Notes under the pieces: generated by a model | What the model saw: only the letters and a program-made list of their open reading frames with translations | Told to the model about the DNA's origin: nothing | Database searches by the model: none | Program-made: the position numbers and the translations under genes | In this document: positions 1 through 11,201 of the stretch, piece after piece | How the letters are laid out: every line of letters starts with the position of its first letter | Position numbering within the stretch: position 1 is the stretch's first letter | From: Tranzscheliella williamsii | Lineage: Eukaryota; Basidiomycota; Ustilaginomycetes; Ustilaginales; Ustilaginaceae | Assembly (NCBI GenBank): GCA_023212725.1 | Contig: JALBYF010000030.1 | Location: forward strand, 62,001-126,000 | Length of the DNA stretch: 64,000 bases | Direction: 5' to 3'

Positions 1-787
1 TGTAGTCTTGGCTGTGGCCGTTAGCGGATGACCTCATATCGCTGCCCAGAGCAGGTCAGCTGCTGCGCACGCCTGGACGGACCCTTGTCAGGATCATGAA
101 GAATCTACCCGGCGTCGACGCGCAGCCACCTCTTCCAATGCGCTGCGACCTGTCAGTCCGACCTAGCGTGTATCATCGTCGCCTGCCTGCGCACACCTCC
201 GCCTGCACATCACCGCTACGGCCCCCCTCCGCTACACCTCTGCCCCGGCGCTGTTTCGGTTGCCAAAAGAGGCAGGACCTCTCCGAGGCAGCTTATGAAC
301 CGATGCAAGGTAGAGCGAAAGGCTATCCTTCTCGCTTCTTTGCACTACAGCAGGCTGTAGTCCATTGCTGCTTTGCTTTCGCCAGCTGCCACCCCCGTCG
401 TTGGCTCGTGCTGGCTCCTTCTCGCTGTAGACTGCTGCCTCTCCATCCCGGTCCCAGGAGCCGGCCAATGTACAAAAGCAATCCGCCAACCGCAGGCTCG
501 GTCTCTTCCTTCTGGCCTCGTCCGTTTTCTTTCTCTCCGTCTTTGCAAGCCTGGTGCTCCGCTCTACAGACCATCGTCTGCTTTTCTGTTTCTGCATACT
601 CATAGCCATTTCCTTGGGCAGGTCCCTACCAACATTCTTTTAGGTTTTCACTCGACGATCGGTTCGCCATTGCATCGAACATTGCCTAGCATAAGCACAC
701 GAACCACCTCTTCAACTCGCCCGTTTCCCTAACCTGCCATCGGCATATTCCTAGCATCTTCTTTAGATTTTTGCTCAACGCTCTGCC
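1..787. other. Upstream region without a supported gene
   Basis: No convincing coding region is visible. Short open frames overlap on both strands and look like low-complexity shadows. The last 200 bases are pyrimidine-rich, as expected for a promoter and 5' leader of the gene starting at 788. Confidence 0.5.
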
Positions 788-2374
788 ATGCCTATCCAGA
801 CCAGAAAAGCTCTTGGTGGCTTCGCCTCCAGCCACGCCGAACAAAACATCAACAGGACCTCGATTGCAGAGCAACCAGACAGCGACACGGACAGCATAGG
901 CAGTGCAGACAGCGACGAAACTATCGTGTCGGCATGGCAATCGCCGCCACAGACTCCAGCGGCAATATCCACGCACGATCCCATCGCTCCCAGCAAGACC
1001 GAGTCCGCCGCACCTGGCTGGAACTGCCAGCGCTGGGCGGAGCCGGCTGATGACATGGAAGACTCCGATATGCTACCGCGCTCCATCCTGGCTGGGCTGG
1101 ATTGCGAGTCAGAAGAGCTAGCCGCGACGGATGCCAAACCGAGTGCAATACCACACTTGCTGCGACCACCTGACTCACGATCCGCCTTAGGCTTCTATTC
1201 AAGCGATCCTCGCTTCCGATCGCGAGGCGCGGCCAAGGAGCAGCCCCCGTACGAGCCCATCGACGTGATTGGCTTCGCCTCGTACACACAACGCGCCACT
1301 TGCCGGCCGTCGGATGCGAGACAGCCGGGCAAGGTCGTTATCCCTATCAACATCCAGCTCGAGGAAGAATCATCGAGCGATGAAAGCGACGATAGCCAAA
1401 GCACAAGCTCTGCCAGTGATAGCGAAGCTCGCAAAGCCGCCAGCGACAACATGCTGAGACGGCTGAGCAGGCCCATCTCCATTCCCAAGCGGCACGCCTC
1501 GATGCTGGGTCGAGGGGGTCCTCGGCGGCCTCCGTCACTGGAAGAGATAAGCAGCCGCATCGGCGCAGCCTTTCGCGACGGCGGCGGGGCTCGGTCGGAT
1601 CCGGGGGTTGCGCACCACAGTCGCGCTGTCAGCTGTCCATCGCCGGTGCTGCCGCGGTTCAGCGAGGTGAAGGTGACCATTACGCCGCCGACGCCGCGCA
1701 TGCGCACCGATCGGATCCTGGGTGTCGTGCTCAAGAGCTCGCACATGCCCGACCAGCCGTTCCTCACCGATGAGAGGGGCAAGCTTGTCGCGCCTCATTT
1801 CGACGTCGCGCCGGGCAAGCAGCTGCTGCTCCAGGAGAGGGAGAAGCAAGCACGGCTGTGGCTCGAGCAGTTTCACAACCACCGCGCGCGGCAGGTGCCG
1901 GGTCTCAATATTACTCAGGGCTGCCCCGTCCCGCCCGTGGCCGTAGGCGCGCGTGCGGCGGCGACGTTTTCGCATGCTGGCCGCGGACGTTCCCCCCCGA
2001 GCACACCGCGTATCAGCACCCCCGCCTCTCCGGGAGTGGGCTGCCCCGCAAACAGCGACAACGCTATCACCCCAGCGCCCCCGCCGATCCCGCCGCGGCG
2101 GCGCAGCTTGGGCGGAGCGCTGCGTCCGGTTCCGCATGCCGGCGCCAGTGCCAGCCCCGTCCGTGCCTGCAGCTCCACCCACCCCACCCCTCCGTCCTCC
2201 CAGGCCACCACCACTGCCGAGCCTAGCAGCGCAACCACCCCCGCCGAGCCTAGCAGCTCGGCCAGGGCCGCCGCAGGCCGATCGCTCGTCGCCCGGCTCA
2301 GCCTGCCCAGGTGCCCCCGCGCCCAGCAGCCCCAGAACACGCACTGCGCACCCAAGTCCGTCGTCGTCGCATAG
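788..2374 (+). CDS. Unrecognised Ser/Pro-rich, probably disordered protein
   Basis: A single uninterrupted frame of 528 residues starts at an ATG at 788. I do not recognise a family. The protein is rich in Ser, Pro and Ala. It has an acidic Ser/Asp/Glu run near residues 195-215 (EEESSSDESDDSQS). An Arg-rich segment at about 225-250 (LRRLSRPISIPKRH) looks like a phosphorylation or basic docking region. The most ordered part is about residues 290-370, with predicted strand (VKVTITPPTPR) and helix (LLLQEREKQARLWLEQFHNH) character. The C-terminal 130 residues are low complexity, including a near-repeat TTAEPSS/TTPAEPSS and a PPIPPRRR proline motif that could bind SH3 domains. No signal peptide or membrane segment is seen. 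The long clean frame and matching codon use make it likely to be real. A signalling or cytoskeletal scaffold role is only a guess. Confidence 0.6.
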   Translation: MPIQTRKALGGFASSHAEQNINRTSIAEQPDSDTDSIGSADSDETIVSAWQSPPQTPAAISTHDPIAPSKTESAAPGWNCQRWAEPADDMEDSDMLPRSILAGLDCESEELAATDAKPSAIPHLLRPPDSRSALGFYSSDPRFRSRGAAKEQPPYEPIDVIGFASYTQRATCRPSDARQPGKVVIPINIQLEEESSSDESDDSQSTSSASDSEARKAASDNMLRRLSRPISIPKRHASMLGRGGPRRPPSLEEISSRIGAAFRDGGGARSDPGVAHHSRAVSCPSPVLPRFSEVKVTITPPTPRMRTDRILGVVLKSSHMPDQPFLTDERGKLVAPHFDVAPGKQLLLQEREKQARLWLEQFHNHRARQVPGLNITQGCPVPPVAVGARAAATFSHAGRGRSPPSTPRISTPASPGVGCPANSDNAITPAPPPIPPRRRSLGGALRPVPHAGASASPVRACSSTHPTPPSSQATTTAEPSSATTPAEPSSSARAAAGRSLVARLSLPRCPRAQQPQNTHCAPKSVVVA

Positions 2375-2874
2375 CACCCACCCGTTTCTCATCCACCTGC
2401 ACTCGCGTATCCAGCATGCGCCAGATCCTCTGTGGCCATACCAGCGAAACTGCGTCTTCACACTCGTGCAGCAATGAGATTTTACAGTGGGCCATCCTTT
2501 CTTGCTCAGCCGGCATACCTTGTTTGCCTGTTGTCGGTTTGGCTGGATTTGACCGGCGCCCACGTTGAAGTGTGGATCTGACCCAGCGCCCGTTGAATCG
2601 GTAATCGAATCGGCGATATCGACAAAGAAGGCCATTGACTGTTAAGTTTCTTCTTGGAAAATGTACTTCTAATCACGTGCTCTGTGAGGGCTCGGCCGAG
2701 CCCAGCTGCAGGACGCGGTACCGAGAAGCGACGTGAGAGATGGCGGAAAAATCGAACCGTTGTTGGCCTGAGGCGCCCCGCGCACTCTCAAGGGTGAGCC
2801 CGACGCTGCTTGCCCGTCCTCGCCATCTCTACACCTTCTCATCCACCGTCAAGCCATCGCCCAACAACGTCAAT
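2375..2874. other. Intergenic region upstream of the eS28 gene
   Basis: No gene is visible. It holds the 3' flank of the gene ending at 2374 and the promoter side of the ribosomal protein gene. A CACGTG palindrome lies at 2674-2679, and a pyrimidine-rich leader runs just before the ATG at 2875. Confidence 0.5.
2674..2679. promoter_or_regulatory. CACGTG (E-box/Cbf1-type) palindrome upstream of eS28
   Basis: The hexamer CACGTG sits about 200 bases upstream of the eS28 start. Cbf1-type bHLH factors bind this motif, and it occurs in ribosomal-protein promoters of several fungi. Function here is inferred from position only. Confidence 0.3.
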
Positions 2875-3917
2875 ATGGAGTCCACCAAGGTCCCTGGTAC
2901 GTACAACCAGCCAACACAACGTCGATGCGCGGAAGACATGCTGCTGTGGACCGTCACAGCATCATGTCCCTGCCACCGTCGTGCTATGCTGTAGTAGGAG
3001 CACGATGCTGACTGCTCTTCTATCCTTGCGCCGCACAGTCAAGCTCGCTCGTGTAAGCATCTCTCATACATAGCACCAGTGGCGCAGTGTCGCAGTTTCT
3101 GGCATCAGAGGACATTGGCGGTCAGGTCGTCCGGCAGGCACTGCCTGTCAGGTTGTAGGCCCTGGACTGGCTCGGATGGCAGGTGGGATGGGCTGTAGGG
3201 ACAGCGGAACGGGACGCCATGGCGACAATATTCTTTTCGCAGTACTGTGGTTACTTGCAGCAAGGAACATCGACCAAACCAACGTTTACCCGTCACCAGC
3301 ACCGAGGACAAGTAGCAGCGTTCTAGCATTCGCAACAGCTGCATAAGCATTCTCAGTATGGTTGCGTTTGCGTTTACAACTCGCCGTTATCTGGTGCCTT
3401 GCCACTGGAGCTCAGTTCTGCTGTTTTCCATTCGACAGCCGTCACATTCGATCGCCATATCCGTAGGGATTGTGTATCCTCCACCGGCAGCGTCGGCGAC
3501 CTCGCTCATGGGACCGCCCGTATCACAATACTCTGACATCCAGCTACAGCAGTTACTACGACATATTTACGACGACACGAATTTCGATGGTGATGAGGGA
3601 TTTTGGAGGGGATGATAGACGAGTCTTCCTACCGCCTCTGTCTATCTTGATGCCAGTAGCTGCGCTGACTGCTGGAGCCACAGATGCGTGTTGTGGTGAA
3701 CTGTTGACTCACTATCTTGTCTCATTACTGACTTAACTACCTATAGGTTACTAAGGTCCTCGGCCGAACCGGCTCCCGAGGAGGTATCATCCAGGTTCGA
3801 GTTGAATTCATGGACGAGACCCGCCGATCCATCATCCGAAACGTCAAGGGCCCCGTCAAGGTTGACGACATCCTCGCCCTCCTCGAGTCCGAGCGAGAAG
3901 CCCGACGACTGCGATAA
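2875..3917 (+). CDS. RPS28: 40S ribosomal protein eS28 (three exons)
   Basis: Small-subunit ribosomal protein eS28, which sits near the mRNA exit region of the 40S subunit. Joining 2875-2896, 3039-3052 and 3747-3917 gives 68 residues, the usual family length of about 67. The protein begins MESTKVPVKLARVTKVLG, contains [17 protein letters not shown] and ends [10 protein letters not shown], all typical of eS28. Intron 1 is 2897-3038 (GTACGT...CAG, phase 1). Exon 2 is only 14 nt (TC AAG CTC GCT CGT). Intron 2 is 3053-3746 (GTAAGC...TAG, 694 nt, phase 0), with a branch-like CTGAC or CTTAAC near the acceptor. The conserved protein sequence fixes all four splice sites. The second intron is long for this compact genome. 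Confidence 0.95.
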
Positions 3918-4650
3918 TTGCGCGCTACTGTTGTCCGGGATCTATCCAACACATGCATCTCCAGGTCGGAACTCCACCTCATAGGATACGATGTGTTCGG
4001 ACGGTCCACTAAGCAGGAGTCTCTTTTAGGTCTCGGTTTCCTTTTGCGCCGTGCAACCCGTCTCTGCACGGCTCTCTTGCGTAAGGAACGGCAACGTAGA
4101 TGGACAGATCTGCCGAGCTCGTTTGATTCACGTCGCTTCCTCTCTACTGCACCCACTTTCCATCTTGACCTCTGGCGTATATCACCCCCCATTACCAAAA
4201 GAAGCGCGAAGAGCAAGATTCTGTACAATCAGCAACTGTCGACACATCCACCTCCTACATTTACATGCCAGCGGCTCGTTTCGCAATTCAAAACCCCCAC
4301 GGGGCCTAGTCTACTACTTTGACCGCGCGGGCGCGTGCGCAGTAAACGAGACGCGGTGAGGCGGCGGTAACGCGTGTGATGGCATCGGTGGCCGTGGTCG
4401 CAGCGCATCGACGGCGTAGCGGTTCCCGTCGCTCTGATCTGCCTTCCGACGCGCTGCACTGAGCGCGCGCGACGTGGGCGGCGCAGAGTCGCAGGCGGTT
4501 ACGCGAATTCAGGATGAGAGCGAGGGGACAAACGCATGTGCATGTCGGTGGGTAGGCCGCGATGCATGCTCGTGCAGGTGCGCTTGTCGGCTTGCTCAGC
4601 TAGGGGTGGCGCTTGTCTGCTTGTTGCTGAGCTAGGGTTCTCGGCGTCGA
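3918..4650. other. Convergent 3' flanks, no gene seen
   Basis: This stretch lies between the 3' ends of the eS28 gene (+) and the UPF0303 gene (-). Open frames here show no family features. It probably holds both 3' UTRs. Confidence 0.5.
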
Positions 4651-5154
4651 CTATTTGTTGAGTCGCTTGATGGTCTGCTGGAGAGCAGCGGTGACGAGCT
4701 CGTGGTCGTCCAACTGAGACAGGCCGGACACGATCACGGCGCCGACGGGTGCAGCGGTCATGCCTGCCACGTTGAGGGGAAACGCGCCGCCGTGGGCAGC
4801 GTAGTCCGGCCCGAGCCCGTCGAGGTCCTGGTTCTTGACCAGCCTCTTGCGCCCCACCAGAAAGCTGGAGTGGCCGTATCGCTTGACGGTATTGCACTTC
4901 CGCCTGACCCAGTCCCAGTTGTCCGGACCGAGCTTGCGCGGGTCACCGACAGCACAGGCGAACAGGACGTGGCCCGAAAAGAGCTGCACCGACACAACAA
5001 TACCGTCCTTGGCCGGATCGTACCTCTCCAGAAAGAGCGAGCGGATCAGCGTCCCCAGCTCGAACGCCACGTCATTGTCAAAGACCGGCAACAGCAGCGT
5101 CGCCTCCTGCTCCTCAATAAGCGGGACCTGGTCTTGCGGAAGTCCGTTCAACAT
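4651..5154 (-). CDS. UPF0303/DUF336 (HbpS-like, YBR137W-type) protein
   Basis: A 167-residue protein of the DUF336/HbpS-like family, which includes yeast YBR137W and bacterial heme-binding HbpS/GlcG proteins. It begins at an ATG at 5154. The family-type segment FELGTLIRSLFLER is followed by DGIVVSVQLFSGHVLFACAVG. Then come a WVRRKCNTVKRYGHSS helix, a Gly/Ala-rich stretch (AAHGGAFPLNVAG) and the terminal VGAVIVSGLSQLDDHELV. Length and order match yeast YBR137W, a decameric protein linked to Get4/Get5. No targeting signal is apparent, so it is probably cytosolic. Biochemical function in fungi is poorly defined, and a heme role is family inference only. A CACGTG hexamer at 5287-5292 lies 133 bases upstream. 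Confidence 0.85.
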   Translation of the reverse strand: MLNGLPQDQVPLIEEQEATLLLPVFDNDVAFELGTLIRSLFLERYDPAKDGIVVSVQLFSGHVLFACAVGDPRKLGPDNWDWVRRKCNTVKRYGHSSFLVGRKRLVKNQDLDGLGPDYAAHGGAFPLNVAGMTAAPVGAVIVSGLSQLDDHELVTAALQQTIKRLNK

Positions 5155-7234
<2,080 letters not shown>

Positions 7235-7693
7235 CCACCCCACTTCGCGCCGCACCTGTCGCCCACGCAGCCCCCGTCACCTCCCCCGCCCCCCGCCTCT
7301 CCCACCGCCACTGCCCCCGCTACTTTTTTTTATCCTGTCCCGGTTCTAGATATCATAATGACCTCGTCTGGATCGCCCCGTCTGTGCTCTGATCCCTCCG
7401 CTGTGTCGCCACTCACGCCCGCGCGCCACGCACGGCTGGTGCGGCCGAGCGTGTTGAGAGCTAAGCCGTCCGGCGTGGGACGAGGGGCAAAAAAGGCGCG
7501 CGGAAATCGACACGAAAAAACAGCAGCGAAATTCAGGCTGGAAGTGTGAAGCGGCAGCCACTGGCATTGTGTGCGGACGGGGTGCAGATGCATTTCGGGC
7601 GGTGACTGGTAACAAGGCGCGGGGACGAGGAGGTGGGGGCAGGCGGAAGCATGTACGAGCGCGGCCAGGCGGCAGCCAAGGCGCTGGAGTAGG
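7235..7693. other. Convergent 3' flanks of Rac1 and the UBE2O-like gene
   Basis: Noncoding as far as can be seen. The Rac1 side (7235-7330) is strikingly C-rich on the + strand. No gene-like frame is present. Confidence 0.5.
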
Positions 7694-10513
7694 CTATACA
7701 CGGGGCTGGCAGTCGAGGACGGCCTGCAGCGCTTTGACGCTGCGGGCGAGCATGATCGAGCCGCCCTTGGTGAGGTCCTCGACCGGCTCGTCCGCGTGTG
7801 CCTTGCCGCCCACGGCGAGCGTCTGCGTTGCGTTCGCCCTCGGAGCCCGCTCCATGAGCGCCTTGGCCTTGTCTAACACCTTGGCCAGATGGCCGGTCTT
7901 GAGGTAGTAGATCTTGATCTCGGTCTCGAGGCCCTCCGGCGCGCGTTCGAGCACCTGCCGCACAAACGCGCGCGATAGAATGTACGCCTTTTCGTTGTAC
8001 AGCCGCGAGTTGATCCGGCTCTCCTCCTTGCCCTTGAGCTTCTCGTACGCCGGCTCGGTAAAGTACGGCTCTCTGACCAGCACCAACGCCTGGATCGAGA
8101 CGAAAACTTGCAACAGAGACGACTTGCTCGGATTCCAGTTCTCTTCCGCTTCGCCAGACCAGGTGCCGAGTACCGACAAGCACACCTTACCGTCTTCGTA
8201 CAAGTTGGGCGACACTCGGCCGTGCCCATTGGTCCAAGAGTGGAAGTGGGCGACCGGAGGCTTGTTCGGGAAGTCAATGGTCAGCTGAAAGTCAATCAAG
8301 AACGGCGCATGCTCGTACGGCGTTCCTTCAGACCCGAAAATCAGCACGCGGAGTAAGTCCGACCGATCCTCGTACGTCCGCACCAGAATCGTCTCGGGCA
8401 AAGAGCCTTGGAGCACCTTGTACTCTTTCTGCAACCGTTTGAAGAAGGCAGGTCCGGGCTGACCGAGCGAATGCTTCGAGTAAAACGCATGCGAACGCGG
8501 TGCATCCTCCAGGACTGCGAACTGGGTCCACGCATCATCCTTTGAAGCAGCTGCCATGGTTCTCTCGGCTTGTACTGCAATGCTGGTAGTCCCGTTCAGC
8601 TGGGCGCCACCAGTGGCGGCTGTCGGTTGCGCGTTCTTTCTTTGATCGTCGGTTGGTGGAGCACCTTCGCCAGCGGTGACAGTCGGCGGTGAAACGGTTC
8701 CGGTCGATCGTTCCGAGGGTTTGCTGACTCCAGCGTCATTGTTGGCCGCTACCTCAGCCATTTCTTCATCCTCGCTTTCTGATTCGCTCGAGTCTCTTAC
8801 GTCTTGATCACCATCAGAAACGTCTTCCCAATCGTCGCGCTCCTCACCGATGATCTGGCCGCCTGGGTCCATCCAGGGCGCATCTAATTCGGAATCGTAC
8901 TCATCATCGTACATGTCTTCATCTGAATAGTCATCGTAATAGTCATCATCGCCCATGTCCCACGGGTTGATAGGCCCATCCTCCAACATCTCATGCTCAT
9001 GCATGCTGAAAGCTGAGTCAGAAAGGATCATGAGCTTTTCCAGGCTCTCAGTAACGGTCTCGCCGCTCGGAAGGCGAACTAGACAGCGACCATCAAGGAG
9101 CATATCGACGACGGTGCCGTACCAATCAATGTCTCTCGCATCGGCGGCCGCTCGAAGTGTTTTGGTGATGTGCTTCTTTGTGCCTTTAGCAGCGACGTCC
9201 TCCAGTCCGGCATTCTTCAAGGCGGTTCGCATCTCGTAGGTGCGATAGTCGGGTCGGGGATCGCCAACAGTCGTCAAAAAGGGACCCTTGAATCCCGTGT
9301 CTCTGGCACAGACCATCACTGTATCCCCGCGGTGGAGGCTGAAGACAGAGTGGTCGGGGCCGTGTACATCGATTTCGAGCGAAGGTACTGTTTCAATTTC
9401 AGCTGGCTCCTTCCACGGCGTTCGCACGACGGCTGTCCGCTCGAGAGGATCCATAGACTGAATGACTCGAGCATGCTTTTCGTTGTCTTCCGAGCTCCAC
9501 CAGACCCAATCCCCGGGCCAGGCTTCGTGCTCATCAAGATTGACGTGTGGAACGAGTTTCGACGCAGGTTCAATGGTTCGAGAGCCATCTTGCCAGAGCA
9601 CCTCGAGCTGTGACCTAGTTTCGAGCACAAGCATGGCGTCGACGGCGAATTTCTTCTTGCCGTGGTATGTCACTTTCGCTCCGTGTTTGTCCTTGAGCTC
9701 TTGCGACTTGAAGACGACGCGATCTCCGATCTCATGGTTTTTTTCAGCAAAGCTTTTGACAAGGCTGAGCCTTTCGAAGTCAGTCCAAAGCGCAGGTGGC
9801 TTGGGACGTTTGGCCTGTTCTTCGGGGGAAAGCATTTGGTTGATTGCAATCCAGTTGACGTAGAGAGCAGTTTGCTTTATATCGACGACGGAGGCATCGA
9901 CTATCCCAAGGCGTGCAAGATCGAGGGACACCTCACATTCGTGAAGATGCTCTTCAGGCATTCGCCCGATCAAAAGGCGCCCTCCCATGTCGCGTGCACG
10001 TACCAGTCTGTCGTTGCTCTGGTTACCCACCACGGCCTCGTCCATCACGGCGTCTACCTCGCCGATCCAGTCATCCACAATGACGTGATCACCTTGTACG
10101 ACGTGTTTGGCCTTGACCACATCGTCAGCTGGGACAAGATGGTCGATCTCCTCCTTGCTGAAGACGTGTTGCAGCTTGAGCGAAGTGGCGACACTGGTCA
10201 CGATGCCGGCATTAAGGTCTCTGTTGGAGCGTTTGCAAGCCGAACCAACTGAAAATATGCGATCAACGAGCTTGAGGTCCTTTGTTTGTACTATTTGTCG
10301 TACCCCGGCGGGATACCAGAGCACGCCGACTTCGTTGGGCTTGAGTGCACGATCGAGACCTGTTTTGGAGAACGAGCGTGGATCAGCGCCAACTTCGTCC
10401 TGATAGCATCTGGAGACGATGCCCGACTTGCGTTCGCCGGTAGCACCATTCTTGCGTACGACGACGTCGGCCTGGAAGAGCTGATCTGTCTCGAGCATCC
10501 TTTCCTCCGTCAT
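7694..10513 (-). CDS. UBE2O-like large E2/E3 hybrid ubiquitin-conjugating enzyme
   Basis: A 939-residue protein with a C-terminal UBC fold, matching the UBE2O family of large E2 enzymes that also choose substrates. The start is the ATG at 10513. The N-terminal ~500 residues form several small beta-rich modules, with phrases such as VVRKNGATGERKSGIVSR, QGDHVIVDDWIGEVD and HRGDTVMVCARDTGFKG, like the conserved regions of UBE2O. A very acidic, probably disordered stretch (about 505-600, DDDYYDDYSDEDMYDDEYDS) precedes the UBC core. The core runs from about 690 to 880, with LIDFQLTIDFPNKPPVAHFHS, PNLYEDGKVCLSVLGTW and a long WNPSKSSLLQVFVSIQALV helix. Catalytic Cys is residue 778. It probably acts in nucleus and cytosol; the substrates are unknown. 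It is divergent from the Rav1 gene. Confidence 0.9.
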   Translation of the reverse strand: MTEERMLETDQLFQADVVVRKNGATGERKSGIVSRCYQDEVGADPRSFSKTGLDRALKPNEVGVLWYPAGVRQIVQTKDLKLVDRIFSVGSACKRSNRDLNAGIVTSVATSLKLQHVFSKEEIDHLVPADDVVKAKHVVQGDHVIVDDWIGEVDAVMDEAVVGNQSNDRLVRARDMGGRLLIGRMPEEHLHECEVSLDLARLGIVDASVVDIKQTALYVNWIAINQMLSPEEQAKRPKPPALWTDFERLSLVKSFAEKNHEIGDRVVFKSQELKDKHGAKVTYHGKKKFAVDAMLVLETRSQLEVLWQDGSRTIEPASKLVPHVNLDEHEAWPGDWVWWSSEDNEKHARVIQSMDPLERTAVVRTPWKEPAEIETVPSLEIDVHGPDHSVFSLHRGDTVMVCARDTGFKGPFLTTVGDPRPDYRTYEMRTALKNAGLEDVAAKGTKKHITKTLRAAADARDIDWYGTVVDMLLDGRCLVRLPSGETVTESLEKLMILSDSAFSMHEHEMLEDGPINPWDMGDDDYYDDYSDEDMYDDEYDSELDAPWMDPGGQIIGEERDDWEDVSDGDQDVRDSSESESEDEEMAEVAANNDAGVSKPSERSTGTVSPPTVTAGEGAPPTDDQRKNAQPTAATGGAQLNGTTSIAVQAERTMAAASKDDAWTQFAVLEDAPRSHAFYSKHSLGQPGPAFFKRLQKEYKVLQGSLPETILVRTYEDRSDLLRVLIFGSEGTPYEHAPFLIDFQLTIDFPNKPPVAHFHSWTNGHGRVSPNLYEDGKVCLSVLGTWSGEAEENWNPSKSSLLQVFVSIQALVLVREPYFTEPAYEKLKGKEESRINSRLYNEKAYILSRAFVRQVLERAPEGLETEIKIYYLKTGHLAKVLDKAKALMERAPRANATQTLAVGGKAHADEPVEDLTKGGSIMLARSVKALQAVLDCQPRV

Positions 10514-11201
10514 CTATATTTTCGTTGACGTTGACGAGGATGAAGTGTGCTTTGTGTGTCGGAATTGGATAGAATGAAACGAGCTTGTGAACGGCGAGCT
10601 GGGTAGCTTGAGAGACCAAGGCTGTGACTAAGAACGGGGAGCAGCCAAGCAAGCGAATGGCCGGAAGGCTGCTGCGCCTTTCTCGCGTTTGGCCCTTTAA
10701 CAGGAGTCTGTAGCAGGTATCCTTCCACGTCTAACACTGATCTATGATGAGCGAGAGAAAGCAACACGAATGTGGCGAGCAGAGAAAGGGGAGGCAGGAC
10801 TTCACATTCACAAGTTGGAATAGGCATGATCAGCCTTCTGACAGATACGGCGCCAAAAAAGTGAAGCAGATGTTAGATCGACCCATTAGATCCTTTGCGC
10901 AGTCATAGTTGTGAGTGTGAGCCTCGAGAACAACACTTTGCTGCCCATCCCTCACTCCACATTCACATTCGCACGTCCGTGCTTCGACCCGCTCACACAC
11001 ACACCATGACTTGCTTGATGTTATGAACCACGCCAACTCCAGGCCGCTTCCCACTTCTCCACTACAAGCTGAAGCCTTTTGCCATCCGGGGGAAACACGG
11101 CGAAAGAGGGAACGGCTCGCCTTGTCCCGGGAGATGGCTGTCGACTTGCCGTTCTTCCACAGACTAGCTTGCCTCCCCCCTCCACTGCCTGCAACCCGAC
11201 C
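10514..11201. other. Shared divergent promoter region, UBE2O-like / RAV1
   Basis: Nearly 700 bases lie between two outward-facing genes. No coding region is convincing. The + frame is open from 11079, but the conserved Rav1-like N-terminus begins at 11202. Confidence 0.45.

Noticed and set aside
1535..2635. 366-codon open frame antisense to the 788-2374 gene
   Set aside because: Arg/Gly-rich translation with no domain; typical shadow of a GC-rich gene on the other strand.
3590..3668. Possible box C/D snoRNA in eS28 intron 2 (GTGATGA at 3590-3596, CTGA at 3665-3668)
   Set aside because: Spacing is suitable, but no terminal stem pairs around the boxes and no convincing D'/C' pair or rRNA complement was seen. 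Small-RNA sequencing would decide.
4499..4897. 132-codon minus-strand frame overlapping the UPF0303 gene 3' end
   Set aside because: Arg-rich, out-of-frame shadow that partly overlaps a conserved gene.
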